DNA of 64,000 nt from Zerene cesonia (taxonomy: Eukaryota; Arthropoda; Insecta; Lepidoptera; Pieridae): the NCBI RefSeq assembly GCF_012273895.1, contig NC_052119.1, forward strand, positions 1,860,001 to 1,924,000, written 5' to 3'. A program made the translations under genes and the position numbers. Under the pieces are notes generated by a model. It was not told the DNA's origin. It did no database searches and saw only the letters and a program-made list of their open reading frames with translations. Positions 1-11,569 of this stretch are shown here, one piece after another (position 1 is the first letter of the stretch; every line of letters begins with the position of its first letter).

Positions 1-805
1 GTGTTATTAAGTATATTAAATTCCTCCGTAATTAAATAACATGAAGGTCAAAATATGCCCTGAGATATAACGCATTGCGCTTTTATGAAAAATTCGTACT
101 ATTTTAATGAATATATAATTTTATTACACCTAAGATTATATCCGTCAGAACTTACTAGGTACAAAATGTCTAGAAAATTAGCATTTAATTATAAAAATGC
201 AAATTTGGAAGCGCGGTTTGATTTCAATGTAATTCGGAGCTCGGTTCAGAACAAAGGTTGATTCGAATAACGTGCGTATTAGCGAAACCTTTCACTGAGG
301 CTTTGCTAGCGTTTCGTAGAATTAATTAATTATTGTATTATTTATTTTATAGAACAATAAATAACGCTTTCAAGAGTCGCTGATTATGTTCATAATAGCC
401 TATAATGACAATTTTTTAATGATGACCTGGGATTAAAGGTGGGAGACGGCGCGGCGAGCTGTTTTCGGCATTCTATATCAACGGAATTCATTATTTCGGT
501 GGTCCAAATCGCATCTGTATTCGCAAATATACGAATGTTTGTGTAAATGTTTTGTGAACATTACAATTGGAAAATTAATAAAAGATAATAATATTAGAAA
601 CGCAATATCATTTTGTGTTCCTTATAATATAAAAAAGTTAGATAACTTCATAACGTCACATCCTTCTCAGTTTGTTTATGATAATAAGTATGTATATATA
701 AGTCCAAACATATCTCATCATGGAAATATATCAAACGAATCTAATGCCTTAGGCAAACCTTTGCTTTCAAACTGTCCATCAAAGACTGTAGCGGATGTAT
801 ACTAA
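1..805. other. no assignable feature
   Basis: AT-rich sequence with a somewhat GC-richer patch at 430-480 (GACGGCGCGGCGAGCTG). An 88-codon frame at 539-805 has no recognisable domain, a poor start context and ends where a LINE tail begins. I do not call it a gene. Confidence 0.6.
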
Positions 806-935
806 CCAGCTCCCGTGAACCCTTTCAATAAAGCGGCTCGACGGAACACAGTGGGGTTTTAGTCGGTACGAATCCGATATAACACACGGCTTCTTTCCCC
901 GAAGGCCGTGTGTATCTATGCACTATTTCCCCACA
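806..935 (+). mobile_element. LINE-type 3' tail fragment
   Basis: CAGCTCCCGTGAACCCTTTC, AATAAAGCGGCTCGACGGAA and CACAGTGGGGTTTTAGTCGG form a block I recognise as a common lepidopteran LINE 3' region. ACACACGGC / GCCGTGTGT (around 874-913) can form a hairpin. No coding part is attached. Confidence 0.55.
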
Positions 936-1548
936 AAAAAAGAAAGGCTGTATCTTTTTATATACTAGATAAAAAATTTCAGTCTTATAAATAAATGCAT
1001 TATAAAATTGTATACTGTGTACAATCTAAGAAAAAATCGGTAATAATTTCACAGAGTTATTATGCTATTAATTTATCTATTTATACAGAGAGGTACAGGA
1101 AAATACGCTTTAAGTTAAAGAAACCTTAATGTACAGAAAGGAATTTCCAAAAATATATCAGATGGAAAAATATCAACGCAATGCATTATGTTTATAAAAA
1201 GGTGAAAATTTTGCATATTATGTCGCAAGCTGCGAGGTGGTTGCGAAAATTCTTAGTTACTGGGGTCTCGAAATAAGAGGGCTATTAAACTAAGTTTGTT
1301 TTATAGTGCATTGTTTAAAAGCAAAATTCTTAAGAATTTAAAGTGACGAAGAAAAGTGCTCAGAATTCGCCCGTTAATTTTGGTCACGTATTCTAGCAAT
1401 GAGTTGTAAAATTAAATCAAAGTTTAAAATACGAGGCAATAAAACTCATTGTCTGAAACTAAGTTGCTCAAAATCTTCATGATCGAGGACCACTTCCAAT
1501 TAATAGTGTTTGTAAGTAAGATAACACTTGAATTTCTATGTAAACATA

Positions 1549-1600
1549 CTAGCTTCCGCCCGCGGTTTCGTCCGCGTGGATTAGTTACTTTGGACTAAAG
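1549..1600 (-). mobile_element. Helitron 3'-end fragment
   Basis: CTAGCTTCCGCCCGCGGTTT then CGTCCGCGTGGATTAG is the reverse complement of a CTAG-terminated GC-rich 3' end. It abuts another CTAG-ended element at 1601, so one Helitron end lies directly against another. Confidence 0.55.
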
Positions 1601-1826
1601 CTAGCTCGCAGCGAATGCAGCGGAAGCTCTTAATAAGAAAATAAAATCCAGATTTAGAAAATTCTTCATCAGTGCTCCGCTTCTATTAGTCTTAGCGTGA
1701 TGATATATAGATCTTTCCTCAATAAATGGTCTATCGAACATTGAAAGAATTTTTAAAATCGGAAAAGCAGTTCTTGAGATTTGCGCGTTCAAACAAACTC
1801 TTCAGCTTTATAATATTAATATAGAT
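1601..1826 (-). mobile_element. Helitron-like copy, AAGCTGAAGAGTTTG family
   Basis: The left edge is CTAGCTCGCAGCGAATGCAG. The right edge contains the reverse complement of TATAAAGCTGAAGAGTTTGT. Internal text such as AATAAATGGTCTATCGAACA and CATTGAAAGAATTTTTAAAA matches the copy at 9105 in reverse. Confidence 0.75.
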
Positions 1827-2033
1827 GTAGATAATTACATTTAAATATTATTATTTGATGAATATACTTATATACCAACGTGTTGTGGTATAAAAAGAAA
1901 CCACCAGCACGTGAAAAATCCTCAAGAGACGAACAAAATGGATTTTCACATACTATTTTCCGAATCACATCTTTTCTTATAAACTTTTTTCACGCTTGGG
2001 ACAGCATTGATAATTTTTTTGTATTATAATTCA

Positions 2034-2075
2034 CTAGCAGTTTGTCCCGGCTTCGACTGGGTTGACTGTTCGGTT
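2034..2075 (-). mobile_element. Helitron-like 3'-end scrap
   Basis: CTAGCAGTTTGTCCCGGCTT then CGACTGGGTTGACTG looks like a reversed CTAG end. The rest is unrecognisable. Confidence 0.35.
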
Positions 2076-2269
2076 CAGAACTTTTAGACACCCCACTAAC
2101 TTCAAGTTAGAAATTTACTCTTTGCAATATTGGTATAAAAGTAAAAATATGAAAGATATTGCCAAGTTATCTCCATTTTAAGGAACGCCTATTAAAAGAA
2201 TTACTTTTCATAATTTTATTGAACATAACATATACCAGACATGAAGGATGTCGTCATGATCGCTTCAGT

Positions 2270-2472
2270 GTACATCACATAATATTATGTGAAATTTTGT
2301 TTGTTTAGATGTCCTTCAATCACGCTGAATCTACCATACGGATTTTGATGAAATTTGGTATACAGACAGGATATGAGATGGCTTGGGTGATAGGATACTT
2401 TTTTATATCGATTAAATACTTGGGATAAAACAGGAATCTTAATATCCGGGCGGAGCCGAGACGAGCGTCTAG
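2270..2472 (+). mobile_element. Helitron-like copy, CGGAGCCG..CTAG subfamily
   Basis: The blocks AATCACGCTGAATCTACCAT, TTTGATGAAATTTGGTATAC and TTGGGATAAAACAGGAATCT lead to GAGACGAGCGTCTAG, followed by T. The same blocks occur at 30524-30730 and, inverted, at 15075-15285. A 34-bp near-perfect direct repeat flanks the element (2231-2264 and 2473-2506). Confidence 0.75.
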
Positions 2473-3174
2473 TATACCATACATGAAGGATGTCGTTACG
2501 GTCGCTACGAGTTCTTTTAGAATAAAATGCAGGGCAAACTTTAATAGCTTTTGGAATATTATTATATCATTTTGATAGATAGCAATAAAACGCTCAAAGT
2601 AGGTGACATCTTCACCATCAACAATGTAAATTCAACATCTTTCTAACTAAATCATCTCTACTAACATTTTTCGCTATCTCTAAGATATCGCTGAATCAAA
2701 CTTCATACATATCCTATCAGCTTTATTGCCTGCAAGAGTCACATGCATCACATGAATTACAAACTTCATATTTATTAAAAGAAGTATATTTATTATTCTT
2801 CTCTGAAAGGAAAATAATAAATAGTAATTTTACTGTAGGAATATGGCTTTTTAAAACTAACTTTTCTTTTATCGCGGTCTTGCCTTAGCATTTGATACTT
2901 TGAGACTTTAATTCATTCCAATAAATAAACTTTAAAATTTCATATCAAACAATAAACAATAAGAAAGATCAATTTTATTTTGACAAACAACAATTTATTG
3001 CAAGATTGATGAGGATAGATTGGGAACAAATAAATGGAAAGATCACCTATTTAACTTTATTTGGAAGATTATCGATAGATTTTTGACTTTTTAGCATTAG
3101 GTTTGGACAATTAATATCAATAATTGTAAAATACGTTTGTTCCATTTATTTATTATCCTGTCTTCAATAATATT

Positions 3175-3304
3175 ATATAGAGATATTTGTATTTTTGTTT
3201 GTCTGTAATGAATAAACTCAAAAACAAATGTACCGATTTTCAAAATTCTTTCGCCCCAGCTTCGCCCGTGGTATATAGCCTATGTTACTCAGTGAAGTTG
3301 TAGC
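3175..3304 (+). mobile_element. rearranged Helitron-like copy (3' half inverted)
   Basis: Positions 3175-3252 match the forward 5' half of the family seen at 38614-38780. From 3253 the sequence GCCCCAGCTTCGCCCGTGGT onward is the reverse complement of the 3' half. The copy is therefore a head-to-head chimera without a normal 3' end. Confidence 0.65.
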
Positions 3305-3312
3305 GTTTGTAT

Positions 3313-3375
3313 CTCTCATGTGGTCGTATTTAAATTTGGTCTAGTTTTGATATTTGATGTAGTTTCGATTTTTGT
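3313..3375 (+). repeat. ACTTCAAAAAAGG-type repeat, end fragment
   Basis: CTCTCATGTGGTCGTATTTA then AATTTGGTCTAGTTTTGAT parallels the end of the 34042 copy. It abuts the rearranged Helitron at 3175-3304. Confidence 0.45.
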
Positions 3376-4154
3376 TAAAAAATAACTATTTATAATTAAT
3401 CCTGCAGACCACATTAGAAATATAAATAATGTATAATTTTAATGGACCCTGGCTAACCGAATTGGTATCATTACATATTCATACATAACTTACATACCTT
3501 CACAATGACTAATCATTATTATTTTATTATTTATGAAATCAATAGAAATAAATTGGAGATTTGATGGTTTATAAATCCACTGAATTATTAAAATTACACC
3601 GATTCATGAAAAATATTTTACCAATAAATATTAAATCTTTATCCCATTACACAAGATTTGTTTTTGTTATACAGGCCAAACCGGGACAAGCGATTAGCGA
3701 ATATAAATAAGAATATTAAATGAAAATCAAATTTAAATAAGCCAAATGAAAATATCATTATTAACATAACCAGTAAAAAACGTTCTTAGATGACACTTAA
3801 AAAACATACTTTTTAATAGTCAAATAAAAACAATGAAAAAGTATTTGCAGGATTAGAACAATAAATTCGATAATTATTTATTGATTCACTTCTTTATTTA
3901 TGTGTTGTGTTGAAAACTCACAACAACTATGATAAATTACATAATGCACTGAAACAATAACTATAAAAAACTTAAATTACTATAACTACTTCTAACAAAC
4001 ATAACTAAATCACGACAAAAACAATGATAATTAATTTAATAACGAATAACTTTACAATTAATTACCTCGAAATAGACTGAACTTTCAAGAACTATCAAAA
4101 ACTTTAATTCATACTATTTAAGTAACTTTAATTTTGTTCAGCAATTATACTTAC

Positions 4155-4275
4155 AAGAATTAAAAGTATATAATCCGAAGTTACGCACTCACTACACAAT
4201 CACTATACGTTAAAAATGTCCTGACTGCTGTCTGCGATACAGACGTCCGCCCTCTACGGCGTATGGCGTAAGACT
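4155..4275 (-). other. putative non-coding first exon (5' leader) with splice donor
   Basis: From the predicted +1 at 4275 the minus strand runs 121 nt without a single ATG and reaches ATTCTT|GTAAGTATAATT, a strong donor with GTAAGTAT at 4154-4147. A leader free of upstream starts, bounded by Inr/DPE and a donor, is what a 5' untranslated first exon looks like. I find no recognisable coding exon on the minus strand between 1 and 4140, so the gene body probably lies beyond the left edge of the window. Confidence 0.4.
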
Positions 4276-4277
4276 GA
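4243..4277 (-). promoter_or_regulatory. Inr + DPE core promoter
   Basis: The minus strand carries TCAGTCT (4271-4277), a perfect arthropod initiator TCAGTY, with the A (+1) at 4275. GGACGT lies at 4248-4243, exactly +28 to +33, and fits the downstream promoter element consensus RGWYVT at every position. G is also present at +24. No TATA box lies 30 bp upstream, as usual for DPE promoters. The local base composition is clearly richer in G+C than the flanks. At uniform composition such an Inr/DPE pair is expected roughly 0.4 times in a window this size, so the downstream leader and donor add important support. Confidence 0.5.
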
Positions 4278-4329
4278 ACCGAAACGTATGACAGCAGGAG
4301 CGCACGGTACATATTTTAAGGGTTGAATT

Positions 4330-7080
4330 TATAATTATGTAGCGCGATATAAAGTGCTAATTAATGTACTGATGTCAAGGTTTAGAAAACACGACGCTAA
4401 TGAGAGGTTTATCTCGTTGTCACACATGCTACGTGGCGTTTGATAGGTTGACTGATATAATTTTGTTTGTTAGATAGTGGTTTTTTTAGATGAAATATTT
4501 AGTAGCTTTTGGGTCACATTGTCTTAGGTAGGAAAATGCACGTTAGAAATTTATTTTAAATTTATCATTGATAACCCAAGCAAACATTTTTTTTATCCTT
4601 TTTAATTAAAATCAGCTTAATATGAAATACATTTAGCAAATCATCGTTTCTCATTAGATGAAGACTTAAATTAACAATATGTACTTGATAAATTAAAATT
4701 AAGTTTTTTTACTTATATTATCCCACAATTTAAGTGTTAGTGATGGTACCTAATTCCATAAATCGGTTCAATAGTTTATCAAAGGTTCTATATACATACT
4801 AATATACTAAATACAAAAGTTTATATGTCTGTTACGCATAACACCGGTACATACATACATACGTAAACATCTTAATATAGGCGAGCGAAGCACGTTCTCA
4901 ACTATCTATACACTTAATGGTACATCTTGCGCAGAAACTGTGTTGCTTTCAAATTTGGACATTACAATAGCATTGTTAATAATGAGTAGATGCACTACCG
5001 ACAATTAAAATATAATTTTGTCCACACATTTTTAATAGATAACATCGCGAAATATCCGAAAACACAACTGTTCACTAGTTATTGCATTCATAACTGTAGT
5101 ATTACATACAAATGCATAAAAATGACGCTGGCCACCGAAAAATTCAAACCATTTCGTATGCGAATATTATAAAAAGCAATAACAATCACAAAGATAAATT
5201 TAATTTATTTACGAACAACGATTAAAATTCAATATCCCTCTTCGCCGTTGCAACAAATGGAAATGTTAAATTATTTCTGCGAACCACTTGCACGTTTAAG
5301 CTAATACACGTTTAATTGGTGCCTCGTTGCGTTTAATTAGGTCTATTTGGGCTGTTCTAGAATATTCTTTTAGCATGCGTTTCGATTTGGAATGAAGAAG
5401 AGTTTGGCGGGAAAACGAGACGTGTTTAGTTGCCTTTTATCATTACCATGCATCGTATTCTTCTCTTCTCTAATATTAAAGAAATACAGTTTATAAGTAT
5501 GTATGAGCGTTTGTTACTCTTTCACGTAAAGACTACTGACTGAATTTTAATGAAATTTTACAATAATATAGCTTACACATCAGAATATGACACAAGCTTT
5601 ATAATTAAGCTATGATGACTCGGATTTTTATTGCTATATAAAAAAAGCTGCTAATATTTATATTAAGCGTACTTTCCTCCAGCTGCGCTCGCGTGGATTA
5701 TAAGTTCATATTAATATTATGTCACACGTTGGCGTTATCTATTTTATTTAGTATTTGTGACAAAAAATTTCTGTGCCCTTTTTTCAGAGCTTAGTAGACT
5801 AACAAAGACAGATCAATGTGTCCTCTCAATACAAATCATCACAATCTGTTTGGAAGATTAGGCGTAAAACATAGAAGCAATAGCTTCTGGCGTCTTGAGT
5901 TACTTACGCATTATGGAAGGAAAAAAAGACTATTGGTAGGTTTTATATCTAAATACAAGGTAAATTGATTGTCATTACTAATGTAGTTTTCGCTATATAC
6001 GAGTTGTTTTTTCCTTAAGAAATTAAACGCAATTATAATTTTTGATGTGCTTCTATATTATATTATATTATTTCATATATGTGAGGGTAGTTCTCCATTA
6101 ACATATTTGAACTACCATCCAAACTTATAATACTCGGTCCACAGTCTCTGCAAAATGTTATAAGCGTCGGTTAAAATAATATTATGAATAAATCTCGTTT
6201 TAAATCCATTGTAAAGTGTTCGTTTCTAAAAGCTGTTTAATTTTATCTCCCTTTTATTGTATGCGCTTTTGAATGTACGCTTCTATAATTAACATTTAAT
6301 TCAAGCGGTTTATCTCATTCTGAATAATTCTTAGCTATCCGAGCGCAAAAAGGATTTCTTACGAAGATTATTCCCTTAATCTTGGTTATTATTTTTCTTT
6401 TGCCTATCTCGGTTGAGCATCATTATATAAGACAACGACGACATTAAAGGCCATATTATATAATCAGTTTATTAACAACTTTTTAAAGTATTTTTAAAAG
6501 TTATGGATTATTTTAGACAGTTAATTGAAAAATATTATTATGACTTCACTCAATTTCATTCAACTAAATGAACTATAAGATATAATTTCGAATACAAAAT
6601 ACATAATTTTTAAAATCAATTTATCATATACTTTGTAATTAATTTGTGATAATGTGACAAGTCTTCCTCTATTAAGCCATGTAATTAACATCACTTTTGT
6701 TATATTTACGGTATCTTTAATAAACGTAAAGCAGATTTACCTAATTTCAATGTCCCTTAAACGGCGTACAAAGGAACTCCGCCATAAAGCATTTCAATAT
6801 CGTTTACAGGATTGTTTGTAGGAAAAAAATCAAATTAAAGCGGATTTTTGGAAATTATATTACTTGCGACGAGAAAAATGCTCCGCCCTTTCATAGCAGG
6901 CCCTCGAAGTATTTTAATATCGCCCTTTGTTCCATATTATGCCTAATCTGATAACAATAGGACTAATAATTCGTGTATATTTTCATTTGTTCAATAAAAT
7001 AAAATTTATTTTTGCGAGTTTTAGGACAAATCATTCAATATTTGATTAACATATAAAAACCATTTTAAAATATAACTCAA
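4330..7080. other. unassigned AT-rich stretch
   Basis: Only the degenerate Helitron fragment at 5466-5640 is recognisable. The part up to about 4460 is upstream of the putative promoter and less AT-rich than the rest. Confidence 0.5.
5466..5640 (+). mobile_element. degenerate Lep1-type Helitron fragment
   Basis: CTAATATTAAAGAAATACAG followed by GTTTGTTACTCTTTCACG, then AATTTTAATGAAATTTTACA, matches the first half of the family with many substitutions. No clear CTAG end is present. A GCGCTCGCGTGGATTATAAG stretch at 5685-5705 may belong to another element end. Confidence 0.45.
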
Positions 7081-7258
7081 CTAGCTGTTCGCCTCGGCTT
7101 TGCTCGGGGTACATATATAGCCTATGTCACACAGGGAAGTTGCAGCTTTCTAATGGTGAAAGAATTATCAAAATCTGTAATGTAGTTTTTTAGTATTCTA
7201 TTACAAATACACAAACAAACAAAAATGTAAAATCGTCCTCTGTATTATATTAGTGTAG
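7081..7258 (-). mobile_element. Helitron-like copy, short CTAG family
   Basis: The left edge CTAGCTGTTCGCCTCGGCTT, with CATATATAGCCTATGTCACA and GGAAGTTGCAGCTTTCTAAT, is the reverse complement of the 3' half of this family. The right edge ATATTAGTGTAGAT is its start. Confidence 0.78.
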
Positions 7259-7492
7259 ATTATACGTCTTGAAATCTGAGAGAACATTTAAATATTGTTG
7301 TATAATACTTAATTGGACGTATCAATTTTAATCCTAAAGTTGAAATATCTTAACTTATTATTTTCTATTTATAGGTTTCGGTTTATTTATCAATTTGTTA
7401 AGCAGAAATTAGTAGATTTTCAGTGGTTATGAATGTTTACTAAGCCTATTCCTTATATATATAATTAGTTATATATATAATTAGTTATGTAT

Positions 7493-7819
7493 GTGGTAGT
7501 CGAGCACGCTTCGGCACGAATTGGGCCAGCTCGCACCGGGGGAGTACCACACCCCCACAGAAGACCGGCGTGAAATAGCATTCTGCTGTGTTTCGTTCGG
7601 TGAGTGGGGGAGCCGGAGGCCCATATCCTTTTCCTTCCCCTTCCCAGTCCTTTCCTTTATTCCTTTATCCTAATCCTTTCTTAATCCCTTCCCAATTTAT
7701 AGTCGGCAATCCATTTTTAGAGGCGTAAGGTCTGCAATCGATCTTAGGCCTCTACAAATGTCCATGGGCGGTGGTAGCGTTTACCATCAGGCGTCCCACC
7801 AGCTCCATTGCCGACTGTG

Positions 7820-7856
<37 letters not shown>
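7493..7856 (+). mobile_element. Metulj-like SINE copy, full length, long poly(A)
   Basis: The 5' end is GTGGTAGTCGAGCACGCTTC. GGGCCAGCTCGCACCGGGGG and GGTGGTAGCGTTTACCATCA lie inside, and the 3' end is CCGACTGTGACAT followed by 33 A (7824-7856). Apparent reading frames here, including one encoding polyphenylalanine, are products of this repeat. Confidence 0.85.
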
Positions 7857-7860
<4 letters not shown>

Positions 7861-8533
7861 TTAAACCTTTCTATTATCATAAAATAAAAAAATCGTAAAA
7901 CAATAAAATCTACACTGCCTAAACACAAATCTTTGCCCAATCAAACCGAACTAATCAATCCAACGATACAGCTAATAAGATAAAATAAAAAAACGTCTCT
8001 TTACAGAGAGACCTTCATACTCTAAAGACATAAGCGGATTTTAAGAGCAAAATAAATAATACATAGCCATAATTAATTATGAACAATTCCCGATAAACGT
8101 CAGACCGTATCAATTCCCTGGGGTCACTATCTTTGATGAGTTTAAACGTTCAATCAGCTGAATAGTAAACGAGTTGTTTGTTAATTTATCAGATTACTTT
8201 CGTGCCAATTAAGCCTTATTTGTTGCAAGCCGATTGCTGTTTAAGCTGACAATCGTTTCAAGAAATACCTTTTAATATTTTATAAAAGGTTATTTATTCT
8301 TATTATTGTACGTAAGTTTTGTTCCCCTAATTGAGTAGTAGAAATGTTTTTCATATTGACAGATTCGCGTTACGGGTCAGACAGATTTATGCCCCTCGCT
8401 AGACAGGGCTTGTAATATGTATGATGGATGATAACGTAAGACCGGCATGCTTCGATTTCTATTGTAATTTTAACATACGCAGAACTAAGATGATATGATA
8501 TTACATAACATTTTACAAATAGATATTTTTATT

Positions 8534-8691
8534 AATGGCCACTATACCAAAATTAAATGGGACCGAATTGCAGACACCAGCTTTCAAATACAATTAGAAT
8601 CATAAAAATCGGTTTCAACCGGTATAAATTTATGAGGTAACAAACACAAAACTAAGTAAATTCAAACATCCCCTTTTTTGAAGTCGGTTGG
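8534..8691 (-). repeat. ACTTCAAAAAAGG-type dispersed repeat, long copy
   Basis: On the minus strand CAACCGACTTCAAAAAAGGG, TTTGTTACCTCATAAATTTA and TTGAAAGCTGGTGTCTGCAA run to AATTTTGGTATAGTGG. The same order of blocks occurs at 25817 and 34042. Confidence 0.7.
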
Positions 8692-8857
8692 TAATATATT
8701 CAATATAAGCTAGTGAACAATATGTAATATTATATTGTGGCCTGTAAAATTTCGTCTATTTCTATAACCTGATTTTGTTTTTCCCTAAGAATACCTACTA
8801 TCTACTGTAAAGACAAAGTAAGAATTTAAGCAGTTAGTGATTTGTATATAACATACT

Positions 8858-9046
8858 TATTAGCTTTTGCCTGCGGCACGCGTTTCAGACTAGTTTAATA
8901 GATGTTATTATACACATAAGCCTTCCTCTTGAATCACTCTATCTATTAAAAAAACCCATCAAAATCCGTTACGCAGTTTTAAAGTTTTAAGCATACCAAA
9001 AGAACACAGGGCCAGAGAAAGTGACTTTTTTATACTATGTAGTGAT
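8858..9046 (-). mobile_element. LINE-type 3' end fragment (ACTATGTAGTGAT tail)
   Basis: TTAGCTTTTGCCTGCGGCAC at the left and TTTTTTATACTATGTAGTGA at the right, with AAAATCCGTTACGCAGTTTT inside, match a repeat I know from lepidopteran genomes. The orientation is inferred from related repeats. Confidence 0.55.
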
Positions 9047-9104
9047 CAGAGCTATCAGGATATGAGTCAAAATGTTTGTACATACTCACATGTTTATATG
9101 TGTA

Positions 9105-9265
9105 TCTTTACTAATATTATAAAGCTGAAGAGTTTGCTTGTTTGAATGCGTTAATCTCAGGAATTGCTGGTCCGATTTGAAAAATTATTTCAGTGTTAGA
9201 TAGCCCATATATTGAGGAAGGCTATAGGCTATATATTTACCACGAGCGAAGCAGGATCGGACTAG
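9105..9265 (+). mobile_element. Helitron-like copy, AAGCTGAAGAGTTTG family
   Basis: The blocks TATTATAAAGCTGAAGAGTT, GTGTTAGATAGCCCATATAT and AGGCTATAGGCTATATATTT are present, and the copy ends near GATCGGACTAG, followed by T. Confidence 0.8.
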
Positions 9266-11569
9266 TAGTGGTTAGATAATATGTGTAAGTGTGCTTGTAT
9301 TCTTAAATTCGAATCACTTAAAAGTTTGTACTGATTTCAAAAAAATAAATAAATCAATTAATTGAAAAAACCACAAAGAAGGTTTCAGAATTACATTACA
9401 TTATCTGAACAACCTGTATATTATGTATTCGATTTAGTCATGTTAACGCGATGCGGGTACTTAAAAATAATTTCATCATTCTTCTCTCTTGCACTTACAG
9501 CTCGCAAATATAATTTCTTAATGATGTGTCGTGGTAAACTTGATTGCATACCGGACAAATCTTTGTGGTTTTTGGTATGCGTTATTTAATGTATAATATG
9601 TATTTTCTTTTTAAATAAATAAAAAAAAAAAAGATAACAATCTATACATTGAACCATTGAATCGCATAATCTTCCTCCTTTCAAAGGAAGTTTATGTATA
9701 AGAAGTCAATGAATATCTTCATGACTAGATAATACAATATAGAAAAACATGATAATATTAAGCTTGAATTAAACTATCAAGTCTTGTGGAAACTATACAA
9801 ATTAGTTGTGTATGAGTTATAAATAACTAACGAGAAACTATGAAACCGTATACGTTAGACTAATACCGGTATTAAATAGTTATAATAGGGAACAAACCTG
9901 CACATTTGACCAGCGTAACTTTATCATAATATTACGGTAACGGTCATGTTATAAATAGATAGGTTCATTTATTTGTTTTCAATTTATTTCAATTACAAGT
10001 GGGAACTTTTCTATAATAATCTAATCTAACTAATCTATAGGTATTCTGGTTCATCTTTGGTCACATCTCATAACGTCTACTAACAAATTTCACTTTATAG
10101 TAAACTAGATACGCCCCGCGGTTTCACCCGCGTAAGTCCGTATCCCGTAGGAATATCAGGATAAAAAGTTGCCTATATGTTATTCCAGTTGTCCAGCTAT
10201 CTACGTATCACATGTCATTGCAATCGGTTGAGTAGTTTTTGCGTGAGAGAGCAACAAACACACACACATCCTTACAAACTTTCGCATTTATATTATATAA
10301 AATATAATATAATAATATGAAGATAAGAAGTAGCCTATTATATAGCCTAAGGCTTCACCTGTGTGTGTGATATTAAACACATTACAACATAAGCATTTTT
10401 ATTTTGTTTATTTATCTATACAGAAGATCTCAAAATAAATGTTCCAAACGCGAAAATCCTACATAATATAGAACTCCTATTTCCTTTTATCTGCAGAAAA
10501 ACGCAGATTGTGTCACCTGAATTAAGGATCTTCAAATAAAATTCTCACACATTACCAGTCCGTATGTGCGAGTGTACGTGTGTATGTGTGCGTGACTTAG
10601 CAAGCGAAAAGTTGGCGCTCATTTCGTTGTATTTTTAGGTTATAATTAAAAAGCTCATCTAGAACAATTTTCGTTTTGATGGAATTTTAAAGCAAACACC
10701 TAGCTAGCCTTTGCTTACGTTGCACGGTCGGGTGCTTCGAAAAGTGTATTTTTTATTTGTTTTTACCTAGCGGTTTAGTAAAAAAGTATAATTTAACAGC
10801 GAACCACGTTACTTTTGCATATTTTAATTGGAGTTAGAATATATTCTTTATTTAACAAAACTTTTTGCGTTTCAATGTTTTTTAGTAAATAATAATAATT
10901 AGACATTTATTGCGTGGTTCAAGTAATACGATATATATTGGTAAACACTATACTAACCTAACAATGCATTCATTAAAAAAAAAGAAGCGAATGCATGCAT
11001 TCTCTTATTATGATAAATTACAAATTTATCGTTAAGATTACATTATAAAATGGTCTGTGGGGTTTCAGCGCTGCGCTGTAATACAGGCCTTGGCTTAGCG
11101 CGGCAGCAGAGGCTTTTCTATTTCTACTGATAAATTTTGCATTGTATATCTTGTTTTAAGCAACTTATATATAGGGTATGTATCCTTTTTGGTGGCAATA
11201 AATTTTATATTATTATTATTATTAAAATAAACAAATTTTTTGTAATTATTCATTTACTCAATGTTATACAAAAAGTACTTGCTAGCCCCACTAATATTAG
11301 AAAATGGGCTTTTATTCATAGCGCAAGCTTTACTTGAGGGATTTCCATTATTTAACCTCTGATCTTCGGGCAATTTTCTTATTGGATTTTTAGTGCCAAG
11401 TCATAACCGAGTACGAAAATGATCAAAAGTATAAATTCTGGATGTAGATCTGAGTGTGATCCTATCCGTATTGTAAAGGCCACGGAACGAGCGTCAATAT
11501 ACTTAGTCTGGCCATAAATACTGTTACACTTAATTATAAAAAAATATTACATTTGAATTTCGAATCTGT
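9266..11569. other. unassigned except the Helitron copy at 10105
   Basis: I see no coding exon. CAGCGCTGCGCTGTAATACA then GGCCTTGGCTTAGCGCGGCA (11068-11107) is a GC-rich island of unknown nature. Confidence 0.5.
10105..10300 (-). mobile_element. Lep1-type non-autonomous Helitron copy
   Basis: On the minus strand this copy ends in ACTTACGCGGGTGAAACCGC then GGGGCGTATCTAG. It carries the internal AACATATAGGCAACTTTTTA block and begins in TATAAATGCGAAAGTTTGTA. The extreme 5' start has decayed. Confidence 0.85.

Larger units (their letters stand above)
2507..4154. other. mostly unassigned; possibly first intron of the 4275 unit
   Basis: Apart from the rearranged Helitron and repeat scrap at 3175-3375 I see only AT-rich sequence. 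If the first exon at 4155-4275 is real, this is intron. Confidence 0.4.

Noticed and set aside
539..805. 88-codon open frame near the left edge.
   Set aside because: Composition follows the AT-rich background, and it ends at the border of a LINE tail without any domain.
7752..7940. Minus-strand frame with a run of phenylalanine.
   Set aside because: It is the reverse of the SINE poly(A) tail.
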